Part shown: piece after piece, positions 14,495 through 21,660 of the stretch
Position numbering within the stretch: the first letter of the stretch is position 1
How the letters are laid out: each line of letters opens with the position of its first letter
Assembly: GCA_949300385.1 (NCBI GenBank)
Contig: CASGDZ010000002.1
Location: forward strand, 1-42,988
From: an uncultured Christensenella sp.
GTDB lineage: Bacteria > Bacillota > Clostridia > Christensenellales > UBA1242
DNA: 42,988 bases
Direction: 5' to 3'
The notes under the pieces: model-generated
What the model was told of the DNA's origin: nothing
What the model saw: only the letters and a program-made list of their open reading frames with translations
Databases searched by the model: none
Made by a program: the position numbers and the translations under genes

Positions 14495-14695
14495 ATGCAA
14501 ACTTCAAAAACAATGCCAAAAATGAGTAAAGAAGAAATTGATGAAATATATGAAGAACTTCAATCTCAAATTAAACAAAATGACGAATTGTTAAAACAAG
14601 AAGTGAACAAAACTAGGAAAGAGCGATTAGATGAATATTTAGATTTTGTCAAGAAAAATAAGTGCAAAACGCGTGGAGGCAAAAATGGCAAATAA
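14495..14695 (+). CDS. Small charged coiled-coil protein, possible antitoxin
   Basis: 66 residues, highly charged, with one predicted long helix (about 10-55; KEEIDEIYEELQSQIKQ) and a basic Lys/Arg/Gly C-terminal tail. A strong SD (AGGAGGG) lies 4 nt before the ATG. Its last 11 bases overlap the start of the next gene, so translation is coupled. Size, charge and overlap with a PIN-like protein fit an antitoxin, but no DNA-binding domain is recognisable and the assignment is inference. Confidence 0.65.
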   Translation: MQTSKTMPKMSKEEIDEIYEELQSQIKQNDELLKQEVNKTRKERLDEYLDFVKKNKCKTRGGKNGK

Positions 14696-15512
14696 ATATA
14701 AATATATTTCTATAGATTCGGACATTTTGCGTACATTTGTGTTTTTTGATGAAATAATGATAAGGTTTAAAAAGAAAAATCCAGATTTTAGTTATTTAGA
14801 ATTAGATGACAATTTTGACTTTTCTAATATTATAGATTTTAAAGATTTAAGAGATAAGGCAATAATAAAAAACGCACGCAATTTATTTTATATCTACCTT
14901 TTGTGCAAAAAAGACAAATTAAGAATTTATATTACAGAAGAAGTTTATTATGAAAGTAAGCATCTTCCAAATGCTGTAAATTTCATAAAATATAATTGTT
15001 TTATGCACAAAATGATGACCGAAAGTGAGAAATCAAAATGGCTTGAAGAAGTGGATAATTTAGTAGAGCAATATACCACTAAACAAACAACGATATATAA
15101 GGGTAAAGTTTTAACAGAAGAGGCGCCTATGAAAAAAGTATATTCTGCATACAATAAAACCCTTATACCGGAAAATGATGTTTATATAATGGCAGAATCT
15201 ACTGTGGACAGATGCATACTTTTAACAAACAACGGAAAAGATTACATATTTAATCTAAAAGATGACAAATATATGGAAGATCCAAAAACTCATAGACAAA
15301 TTAAAAAGAAATCGCGTTCGGTTGCTATTGCAAATATTAATTTACAAAATGGTTATTATACTCAGACAGACGATGATTTTTATGTAGTCCCTAAACCTAT
15401 TGATATAAATACTCTTGCTAAACATTTAAGATATAAGGGATTGGGAATGTTTAATACTCCGACACCTAAAGAAGAAGATTTTACTTATGCTGCTAACAGG
15501 ATAGGATTTTAA
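14685..15512 (+). CDS. PIN-like domain protein, possible toxin ribonuclease
   Basis: 275 residues from ATG 14685, chosen because GGAGG sits 6 nt upstream; the longer frame to 14646 has no SD. PIN-like features are an early Asp-rich strand (YISIDSDIL, about 6-14), a mid-protein Glu in TEEVYYES, and a later NDVYIMAESTVDRCILLTNN stretch followed by GKDY, resembling the acidic end of PIN RNases. It is larger than typical VapC toxins (about 130 residues). An alternative is a non-toxin PIN-fold RNase or an unrelated protein. Confidence 0.55.
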   Translation: MANKYKYISIDSDILRTFVFFDEIMIRFKKKNPDFSYLELDDNFDFSNIIDFKDLRDKAIIKNARNLFYIYLLCKKDKLRIYITEEVYYESKHLPNAVNFIKYNCFMHKMMTESEKSKWLEEVDNLVEQYTTKQTTIYKGKVLTEEAPMKKVYSAYNKTLIPENDVYIMAESTVDRCILLTNNGKDYIFNLKDDKYMEDPKTHRQIKKKSRSVAIANINLQNGYYTQTDDDFYVVPKPIDINTLAKHLRYKGLGMFNTPTPKEEDFTYAANRIGF

Positions 15513-15520
15513 TAACAAAG

Positions 15521-15553
15521 AAAAGTAAAGAAAAAGACTTTACTTTTTTCTTT
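15521..15553 (+). terminator. Intrinsic terminator
   Basis: AAAAGTAAAG (15521-15530) pairs with CTTTACTTTT (15538-15547), 7-nt loop, T-rich tail. It closes the putative toxin-antitoxin operon. Confidence 0.85.
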
Positions 15554-15590
15554 ATTTTTGTCATAATATATCATCATTTTAGGAGAGGTT

Positions 15591-15842
15591 ATGATTGAAT
15601 TTAGATATGACACACAATTACTTATTGAAGGTAAAGGTTTAGACGAAGACAAAATTAGAGATTATTTTTTGAAAAATTTTAAAGGTGATTGTTTAATAGC
15701 GGTAGGAGATAGCGAACTTATCAAAATTCATTTTCATACAAACGAGCCATGGGATGTGCTTAAATATTGTGCAAGTTTGGGTGAAATTTATGATATCGTT
15801 GTTGAAGATATGGAAAGACAATCGCGTGGTTTAAAGGGGTAA
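15591..15842 (+). CDS. Stand-alone FakA (DAK-phosphatase) C-terminal-like domain
   Basis: 83 residues closely matching the end of FakA/YloV, the fatty-acid kinase subunit: FRYDTQLLIEG (compare YCTEF...), KGDCLIAVGDSELIKIHFHT (compare GDSLVVVGDDDLVKVHVHT) and LGEIYDIVVEDMERQ. The kinase and linker domains of a full FakA (about 550 residues) are absent. The gene has its own SD (AGGAGAGG) 5 nt before the ATG, so it is not a truncated fragment. It lies 2 nt from a RelA/SpoT-like hydrolase gene. A role in binding a FakB/DegV-like partner is inference. Confidence 0.75.
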   Translation: MIEFRYDTQLLIEGKGLDEDKIRDYFLKNFKGDCLIAVGDSELIKIHFHTNEPWDVLKYCASLGEIYDIVVEDMERQSRGLKG

Positions 15843-15844
15843 AT

Positions 15845-16393
15845 ATGAACCTTAACTATGATTATGTATTATATTTTGCGCGTACAAAGCACGAAAGACA
15901 ATATAGAGCAGACGGAATTACTCCATATATAAATCATCCTATCTTAGTTGCCGAGTTGGTAAAGAAATATAAGCCGTATTCTAAAAATATTGATTCGCTT
16001 GTTGCGTCCGCATTATTACATGACACGCTAGAAGATACATATACTTCATATCTTGAACTTATGGACAACTTTGGAGAAATGGTGGCAAGCATTGTCATAG
16101 AACTTACAACAGCCGACTCACTTTCGCATTTTATGGGTAAAGCCAATTATTTAAAAACTAGAATGGCGATAATGTCTACATACGCGCTCTTTGTTAAATT
16201 GTGTGACAGAATGGCAAACATTATGGATATGGGTAATTTAACAGTCGAAAAGCGAAATAAACTGGTTAATGAGACGATTGAAATACTAGATTATGTAGCA
16301 AAAAATCGCGAACTTAGACCAGTACATATTGAAGTGATGAACGACATATACACGATTCTAGGAGTTGACAAAAAGATAGATATGTCCGTATAA
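15845..16393 (+). CDS. RelA/SpoT-type HD hydrolase (small alarmone hydrolase-like)
   Basis: 182 residues, an HD domain alone. Motifs in order: KHERQYRADG...PYINHP (15-32, metal-binding His31), LLHDTLEDT (57-65; HD 59-60 and ED 63-64) and KLCDRMANI (118-126; Asp121, Asn125). These match the (p)ppGpp hydrolase domain of Rel and Mesh1-like enzymes, which use Mn2+. No synthetase, TGS or ACT domain is present. It is the second gene of a tight operon with the FakA-C-like protein. Activity on (p)ppGpp is inferred from the motifs. Confidence 0.8.
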   Translation: MNLNYDYVLYFARTKHERQYRADGITPYINHPILVAELVKKYKPYSKNIDSLVASALLHDTLEDTYTSYLELMDNFGEMVASIVIELTTADSLSHFMGKANYLKTRMAIMSTYALFVKLCDRMANIMDMGNLTVEKRNKLVNETIEILDYVAKNRELRPVHIEVMNDIYTILGVDKKIDMSV

Positions 16394-16429
16394 AATTTTT
16401 AAATTTAAGATAAATTTTTAAAATTTGTA

Positions 16430-16458
16430 TTGACATAATATTGCCTTTTTGGTAGAAT
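16430..16458 (+). promoter_or_regulatory. Promoter of leader-peptide transcript
   Basis: TTGACA (16430-16435), 17-nt spacer, TAGAAT (16453-16458). The expected start lies only a few bases before the SD of the 25-codon ORF. Confidence 0.85.
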
Positions 16459-16475
16459 TAAAAAAAGGAGTATAT

Positions 16476-16553
16476 ATGAAAGGTCTTGTTTTTAAATCAA
16501 AAATACAAACAATCAACCTTTCTTTTAATTTATATTTTAAAAACTCAGTTTAG
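16476..16553 (+). CDS. 25-residue leader peptide
   Basis: ATG at 16476, preceded by AAAAGGAG at a good distance, opens a 25-codon frame (MKGLVFKSKIQTINLSFNLY then FKNSV). Its stop codon TAG (16551-16553) lies in the loop of an intrinsic terminator, and the last codons form the terminator's 5' arm. The arrangement promoter, short ORF, terminator, gene is the classic attenuator design. A ribosome at the stop codon would block hairpin formation, so translation of the peptide would favour read-through into the gene at 16596. The peptide has no obvious run of one amino acid. Confidence 0.6.
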   Translation: MKGLVFKSKIQTINLSFNLYFKNSV

Positions 16554-16570
16554 TGCTGGGTTTTTATTTT
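16539..16570 (+). terminator. Terminator overlapping the leader peptide stop
   Basis: AAAAACTCAG (16539-16548) pairs with CTGGGTTTTT (16556-16565) around the loop TTTAGTG, followed by further T. One G-T pair. It lies between the leader ORF and the SD of the next gene. Confidence 0.8.
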
Positions 16571-16595
16571 TATATACTCATAATAAGGAGGAAAC

Positions 16596-17186
16596 ATGAC
16601 TCAGGAGAATTTAGTAAAGCGTGCATACCAAAAACACTTAGAAGAAAATTTTGATGATCCAACATTGAAAGAATTGTGGAATAGCGGTTCGGTGGTAAAG
16701 TTTGAGATAAAACCTAAATACAACTCACTAGACACTAATAAGATAAATGTACGCATTTGTGAAAGAAGAAAAATTGATAATGGGCATGATATAAAATTAT
16801 TTCGTACAATAAGTTATCCAAATTTGAAAGATTTTTTCACTCTTGTTGGATTTCAACAAGGGATTAAGTGTGATAAAGGATATTTAATAGGCATACACTT
16901 GAAATCTAGTCAATATGACGCAATTTATCAAAAATTGATAACAGATAAAGCGATGATAACTTTAACTTTCTTTAAAAAATCGATTGAAATGGCTATTGAG
17001 AAAGATCCAAATTATGAGAATAGTCAAATTTTGTTAACCTCGAATTTACCTAAGATTGAAAAGATAAAAAATAGCAATCGGGACTTACAATCAGTTGTGG
17101 ACGAAATGAAAATAAAGTTGCTAGACTATATCATAAAGAGTAGAACAAAAGAAATCGAGAATAAAAAAATTGAAGATATTATATAA
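16596..17186 (+). CDS. Hypothetical protein (196 aa) behind an attenuator-like leader
   Basis: No family is recognised. Soluble, mixed alpha/beta in appearance, with SSQYDAIYQKLITDKAMITL in the middle and a charged helical C-terminus (about 160-196). SD AAGGAGG lies 5 nt before the ATG. It appears to share the promoter at 16430 and so would be expressed only when the terminator at 16539 is bypassed. Followed by the rpmH promoter 55 nt later. Confidence 0.75.
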   Translation: MTQENLVKRAYQKHLEENFDDPTLKELWNSGSVVKFEIKPKYNSLDTNKINVRICERRKIDNGHDIKLFRTISYPNLKDFFTLVGFQQGIKCDKGYLIGIHLKSSQYDAIYQKLITDKAMITLTFFKKSIEMAIEKDPNYENSQILLTSNLPKIEKIKNSNRDLQSVVDEMKIKLLDYIIKSRTKEIENKKIEDII

Positions 17187-17240
17187 TTTTGGCGAATAAT
17201 GTTAAAAACATTAAATGAATATAAAAACATGAATTTAGAC

Positions 17241-17269
17241 TTGACAATCGGTCCAATTGTTGTTAAAAT
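17241..17269 (+). promoter_or_regulatory. rpmH operon promoter
   Basis: TTGACA (17241-17246), 17-nt spacer, TAAAAT (17264-17269). The leader is about 125 nt. Confidence 0.88.
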
Positions 17270-17288
17270 AGATTTAACATAAGGAATT

Positions 17289-17326
17289 GGGTCGTTTTTT
17301 ATTATGAATTTTACATAATGCGACCC
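17289..17326 (+). promoter_or_regulatory. Stable hairpin in the rpmH leader
   Basis: Outer stem GGGTCG/CGACCC (17289-17294 with 17321-17326) and inner stem ATTATG/CATAAT (17301-17306 with 17314-17319). The T run falls inside the loop rather than after the stem, so it is not a standard terminator. It could be a regulatory leader or an RNA-stabilising 5' structure. Confidence 0.55.
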
Positions 17327-17402
17327 TATTGCAATCCTAAAATTTGCTTTTGAGCAATTATCCTATACGCAGCCTATGTAATACTAGTAAAAGGAGAAAA
17401 TT

Positions 17403-17537
17403 ATGAAGAGAACTTATCAACCTAAGAAAAGACAGCGCAATAAAGTGCATGGATTTAGAGCTAGAATGAAGACTATATCTGGTCGCAAAGTTTTAAAGCG
17501 CCGTAGAAATAAGGGCAGAAAAGAATTAACTGCATAG
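17403..17537 (+). CDS. rpmH: 50S ribosomal protein L34
   Basis: 44 residues, full length: [20 protein letters not shown] followed by [20 protein letters not shown] and ELTA, matching L34 along its length. The SD AAAGGAG lies 7 nt upstream. It is first in the operon rpmH-rnpA-yidD-yidC-jag. One base separates its stop from the rnpA start. Confidence 0.98.
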   Translation: MKRTYQPKKRQRNKVHGFRARMKTISGRKVLKRRRNKGRKELTA

Positions 17538-17538
17538 T

Positions 17539-17886
17539 ATGTTAAATAAAACTAACCGCTTAAAGAAGCGTAAAGAATTTAATTATATCTATAAGAAGGG
17601 TCAAATCGCACATGCAGACGATTTTTTCGTGCATTTTGTTCGGGCATATAAACCATATCCGCAGATTGGTATATCCGTTTCAAAGCAGGTGGGAAACTCG
17701 GTTGTGCGCAGTAGAGTTAAGCGTATAATCAGTGAGGCTTGTAGAAAAAATATTGACAAATTTGCGATTAAAAATTATGTGATTACGGCAAAAGAGAGTG
17801 CAAAGGACAAATCCTCTTTAGATATAGAAAAGCAATTATTAAAAATGCTTAAAAAATACAACTTATTGAGAGAAAAAGATGTTTAG
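17539..17886 (+). CDS. rnpA: Ribonuclease P protein component
   Basis: 115 residues. It supports the RNase P RNA in maturing tRNA 5' ends. The RNR motif is clear in GNSVVRSRVKRIISEACR (about 52-69), with the N-terminal NRLKKRKEFNYIYKKG and central ISVSKQVG strand. It starts one base after rpmH and overlaps yidD by eight bases, so the three are translationally coupled. Confidence 0.97.
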   Translation: MLNKTNRLKKRKEFNYIYKKGQIAHADDFFVHFVRAYKPYPQIGISVSKQVGNSVVRSRVKRIISEACRKNIDKFAIKNYVITAKESAKDKSSLDIEKQLLKMLKKYNLLREKDV

Positions 17887-18157
17887 AATATACTATATTC
17901 TTACTTATCCGCTAACATTACTATGTTTAGGTCTGATTGGAATATACCGCGGATTATTGACGCATATGAAAGGCGGGAAAAGTTGTAATTTTATTCCTAC
18001 ATGTAGCAAATACGCGTGGGATTCTATTCGTGAGTTTGGTGCAATTTGGGGCGGATTTTTATCCCTGAAAAGACTAATGAAGTGCAACCCGAATCACGAA
18101 TCAGGTATTGATATACCTAAATTAAATTTATTAGGAAATTATAAATGGAAATGTTAA
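17879..18157 (+). CDS. yidD: Membrane protein insertion efficiency factor YidD
   Basis: 92 residues with the family core: an N-terminal hydrophobic segment, then SCNFIPTCSKYAWDSIREFG and LKRLMKCNPNHESGIDIP (usual forms CRFxPTCSxYAxEAI and L.R..RC.P...GG.DP). YidD aids YidC/Sec-dependent membrane insertion. It overlaps rnpA at its start and yidC at its end (13 nt). Confidence 0.95.
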   Translation: MFRIYYILTYPLTLLCLGLIGIYRGLLTHMKGGKSCNFIPTCSKYAWDSIREFGAIWGGFLSLKRLMKCNPNHESGIDIPKLNLLGNYKWKC

Positions 18158-19188
18158 ATAGTACAAGTATGCTACTAAGTAGCAACCTGTGGACGATAAT
18201 TATCAATGCTTTTGCAAACTGGATTGTCAACTATGGCTGGGCAATCATAGTTTTTACTATCTGCTTAAAGTTAGTGCTTAGTCCATTAGATATTTTTCAG
18301 CGTATAGCGTCAGGCAAACAACAGCGCGTTATGTCCGCAATGCAACCTGAGATTAATGCTGTAAATAAAAAATATGCTAATGACAAAGAAAAGTTAAATC
18401 AAGAGACTAACAAAATTTACAAAAAATATAAAGTGAATATGGGCGGTATGTGCTTAACCATGCTTATTACAATGGTCATAACGCTGGTTATATTCTTTAC
18501 CTTATATAGCAGTATACGAAATTATGGTGTTGAGAAGTTATATTCATCTTATCACGAGTTGGATACCACTTATCAAACGGCGCAAAGCGAAGTTGACACA
18601 TCTTTAAGTGAAGATGAACAAAACGAATACATTGTAAATGTAGTTGTCGAGAAATATGAAGAAGTAAAAGAAAAAAATAGTTGGCTTTGGGTTAAAAATG
18701 TCTGGAAGTCGGACACAAATACAAGTCAGTTTGTAGATTTTGAAGATTATGCTTCGTATATGGGTCTAAACGAAGAAGGCAAAGAAGAAGAAAAGGCACT
18801 AGCACTTGAACGATACAATGCAATAACTTCTGTTATCGTTGGAGATAGTGATCAAAATGGTTATTATATCCTTATCATTTTAGCGGTTGTGTTGTCCTTC
18901 TTGACTCAATTTATAAGCGCTAAAATCTTGCAACCAAAAGGTCAAAAACTCAATACTGCGAACAAGGTTATGATGGCAATTATACCTATATCAATGCTTA
19001 TATTTGCTATGACTTCAAATGTCATATTTACATTGTATATCATTACAAACTCAGTGATGTCCGCTATTATATCTACAATACTTTCTCTAATCATGCGCAA
19101 AAGAAATAGTAAATTATCAAACGACGATATTCTAAAAAAAGCTCGTGATATTCAGGTTGTTGAATATAGTAGAAACTATAAAAAATAA
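18145..19188 (+). CDS. yidC: Membrane insertase YidC/OxaA family
   Basis: 347 residues. Inserts membrane proteins with or without Sec. The first conserved segment (GWAIIVFTICLKLVLSPLDI, 31-50) carries Lys42 at the place of the conserved groove Arg of this family. QPEINAVNKKYANDKEKLNQ (67-86) is the cytoplasmic coiled coil. Further hydrophobic segments lie at about 100-120, 230-255 and 275-310. An unusually long charged extracytoplasmic stretch (about 130-225) separates the second and third. No lipoprotein cysteine is seen at the N-terminus. In spore formers a YidC paralogue (SpoIIIJ) serves the forespore. Confidence 0.93.
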   Translation: MEMLNSTSMLLSSNLWTIIINAFANWIVNYGWAIIVFTICLKLVLSPLDIFQRIASGKQQRVMSAMQPEINAVNKKYANDKEKLNQETNKIYKKYKVNMGGMCLTMLITMVITLVIFFTLYSSIRNYGVEKLYSSYHELDTTYQTAQSEVDTSLSEDEQNEYIVNVVVEKYEEVKEKNSWLWVKNVWKSDTNTSQFVDFEDYASYMGLNEEGKEEEKALALERYNAITSVIVGDSDQNGYYILIILAVVLSFLTQFISAKILQPKGQKLNTANKVMMAIIPISMLIFAMTSNVIFTLYIITNSVMSAIISTILSLIMRKRNSKLSNDDILKKARDIQVVEYSRNYKK

Positions 19189-19203
19189 CATAAGGAGGAA
19201 GGT

Positions 19204-19956
19204 ATGAAATTAGAAGCAACGGGGAAAAGTGTTGAAATCGCTATCCAAAATGGTCTATTAGAGTGTGGCATGAAGCGTGAAGATGTTGAAGTGCAAGTCA
19301 TTGAGCAAGGTGGATTGTTTAAGAAGGCGAAAGTCGTTTTAATTTGGGGAGAACCAAAGGAAGAGCAAAAAGTAGAAGAAAATTCTACTGAAATTGAAAA
19401 TGGTGAAATCAAAGACACTAAAACGGAAAATCTTGAAGAAAAAAAAGAAGAGACGATTGAAGAGCCAAAAGTGGAAGAGAAACCAAAACGAATAGTAGAT
19501 TCTTCTAGACTTCAAGCGCGTGGCATTGAGTTTTTAACAGGACTTGCACAAATCGTAGATAAGACAGCGACTGTTAGTTGTGAAGCAAAAGAAAATGAAC
19601 TTTCATTCTCAATAAAGGGCGAGAATGTAGGGAAATTAATTGGTTATCATGGCGAAAATATGCAGGCTATTCAAATGCTACTTAGTGGACTTAAATTACG
19701 CGCAGAGCGTCCAATAAGGATGTTCGTAGACATTGACGGATATAAGCAAAATAAAAATCAAGCAATAATCGACCTTGCCAACAAAGTTGCTGAGCAAGCA
19801 ATTAAAATCGAACGTAATATTCACTTAGACCCAATGAGTGCGTACGATAGACGAATAGTCCACACAACATTGCAAGATCGTGATGATGTTACTACTGAAT
19901 CAACAGGCGAAGGCGAAAAGCGCCATGTCGTTGTAAAACCTATATTTAAGAAATAA
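19204..19956 (+). CDS. jag: RNA-binding protein Jag (KhpB/EloR)
   Basis: 250 residues: Jag-N domain (1-50, EATGKSVEIAIQNGLLECG), an acidic Glu/Lys linker (about 58-95), a KH domain with GKLIGYHGENMQAIQ, and an R3H domain ending in MSAYDRRIVHTTLQDR and GEGEKRHVVVKP. Jag with KhpA binds RNA and affects cell elongation in related bacteria. SD AAGGAGG precedes the ATG. It ends the rpmH operon; mnmE, usually next, is missing here. Confidence 0.95.
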   Translation: MKLEATGKSVEIAIQNGLLECGMKREDVEVQVIEQGGLFKKAKVVLIWGEPKEEQKVEENSTEIENGEIKDTKTENLEEKKEETIEEPKVEEKPKRIVDSSRLQARGIEFLTGLAQIVDKTATVSCEAKENELSFSIKGENVGKLIGYHGENMQAIQMLLSGLKLRAERPIRMFVDIDGYKQNKNQAIIDLANKVAEQAIKIERNIHLDPMSAYDRRIVHTTLQDRDDVTTESTGEGEKRHVVVKPIFKK

Positions 19957-19981
19957 AATTTGGCTATGCCAAATTTTTTTT
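19956..19981 (+). terminator. Terminator of the rpmH operon
   Basis: AAATTTGGC (19956-19964), loop TAT, GCCAAATTT (19968-19976) running into eight T. Confidence 0.92.
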
Positions 19982-20079
19982 ATGAAAATAAATCATGAAT
20001 ATAATATTTTTTTATTGTCAAATTCATTTATTAGGTTTGCATAAAATTGCAGGTTATATTTTAATATCAATACAATTAA

Positions 20080-20108
20080 TTGACAATTTTGTTGGCCTTT
20101 GTTATACT
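20080..20108 (+). promoter_or_regulatory. lysS promoter
   Basis: TTGACA (20080-20085), 17-nt spacer, TATACT (20103-20108). The TTG of the -35 opens a longer frame into lysS, which is an artefact. Confidence 0.88.
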
Positions 20109-20124
20109 AGCAAAGAGGTATTTT

Positions 20125-21660
20125 ATGGAACAAAATGAATTAAGCGAATTTGATGTCAAGGTCGCAAAAGTAAACAAGTTAAATGAATTAGGAGAAAAGG
20201 CTTATAAGACTAAATATAATAAAACACATGAAATCCATGATCTAGAAAATTATGAATTGGGTACACATGTAAGCATTGCAGGAAGAATGATTTTTAAGCG
20301 TACTTTCGGTAAACTTATTTTTGCGCGCCTTTATGCTATCGGAGATAATTTTGATGTAGATTTTTCAAAACCTATTAGGACAAGTGTTCAAATAAGTTTA
20401 TCAATGAGCATAGTCGGTGAAGATAGATTAAAATATTTTAAAGATTTTTGTGATATTGGCGACTTTATAGGTGTAGAAGGTGAACTCGTTCGTACTCAGA
20501 CGGGCGAACTAACAGTTCAAGTTGAAAAATTTGAATTATTGTCTAAGGCATTGCGCGGTCTTCCTGAGAAATTCCATGGATTAACTGATACTGAATCGCG
20601 TTATCGTCAGCGTTATTTGGATATAATCTCTAATGAAAAGAGCAGAAATGTTTTCATTGCTCGTAGTCGTGCGGTATCTTTCGTTAGAAGATTTTTGGAA
20701 GCAAATGGATTTATCGAAGTTGAAACTCCAGTCTTACAAACAGCAGTCAGTGGGGCTAGTGCTAAACCATTCTTTACTCATCACAATGCGCTTGATTTAG
20801 ATTGTAATCTTAGAATTGCTACTGAAACATGGCTTAAAATGGCAGTTGCGGGCGGATTCGATAAAGTTTTCGAATTAGGCAAAGATTTTAGGAATGAAGG
20901 CATGGACCCAACTCACCTTCAAGAGTTTACGCAAGTAGAGTGGTATGCTTCATATTGGGACTTTGAAGACAATATAACATTCTTTAAAAAGTTTATCAAA
21001 GAATTAATGATGTATACTATCGGAACTACTAAAATTGTCGTTGCAGGCAACGAAGTTGATTTTGGCAAAGAAATGTGGGAACGAATCAACTATATCGAGC
21101 GTATGCGCGAACTTTTAGGCTTTGATTTCCTTGATATAACCGATTATAAAGAGTTGGCAGACAAGGTCGTTGCTAGTGGCAAATTGACAAGAAGCGAACT
21201 TGAAGGCTACAATTCCTGTAGAGCAATAATAGATTATGCATATAAAAAATTGATTAGAAAGAATATCGTTGGACCAACAATTCTATACAATTATCCTGCT
21301 TTCTTAAAACCGCTTGCTAGGCGCAACGATAAAGACGCGCGCGTTACAGATGTTTTCCAAATTGTAGTAAATGGTGCAGAAATTTTGAACGCATACAGCG
21401 AGTTGGTTGACCCTATTGAGCAGAGAAAAGCGCTTGTTTCACAATTAAAGGATAAAGAATTGGGAGACGACGAAGCAATGGATGTGGATGAAGATTTCTT
21501 ACTTGCTATGGAACATGGCATGCCACCTATGTCTGGATTGGGATTTGGTATTGACCGATTTATTATGATGATATTTGATTTACCAAATTTAAGAGACACA
21601 ATTTTATTCCCTATGACAAAACCTATCGATAAGGACAAAGACAACAAAGATGAAGATTAG
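20125..21660 (+). CDS. lysS: Lysyl-tRNA synthetase, class II
   Basis: 511 residues from ATG 20125, preceded by an AGAGG SD. The N-terminal OB-fold anticodon domain (about 45-145) includes VSIAGRMIFKRTFGK. Catalytic motif 1 is FLEANGFIEVETPVLQ, motif 2 is FRNEGMDPTHLQEFTQVEW and motif 3 is GLGFGIDRFIMM. The lysine-specific RYRQRYLDI and PFFTHHNALDLD are present. The usual HNPEF is changed to THLQEF in motif 2. It overlaps gpsA by 11 bases, which suggests co-translation. Confidence 0.95.
   Translation: MEQNELSEFDVKVAKVNKLNELGEKAYKTKYNKTHEIHDLENYELGTHVSIAGRMIFKRTFGKLIFARLYAIGDNFDVDFSKPIRTSVQISLSMSIVGEDRLKYFKDFCDIGDFIGVEGELVRTQTGELTVQVEKFELLSKALRGLPEKFHGLTDTESRYRQRYLDIISNEKSRNVFIARSRAVSFVRRFLEANGFIEVETPVLQTAVSGASAKPFFTHHNALDLDCNLRIATETWLKMAVAGGFDKVFELGKDFRNEGMDPTHLQEFTQVEWYASYWDFEDNITFFKKFIKELMMYTIGTTKIVVAGNEVDFGKEMWERINYIERMRELLGFDFLDITDYKELADKVVASGKLTRSELEGYNSCRAIIDYAYKKLIRKNIVGPTILYNYPAFLKPLARRNDKDARVTDVFQIVVNGAEILNAYSELVDPIEQRKALVSQLKDKELGDDEAMDVDEDFLLAMEHGMPPMSGLGFGIDRFIMMIFDLPNLRDTILFPMTKPIDKDKDNKDED

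Noticed and set aside
20080..20124. Longer lysS frame beginning at TTG 20080
   Set aside because: The TTG is part of the -35 hexamer; the extension is hydrophobic and untypical, and ATG 20125 has an SD.
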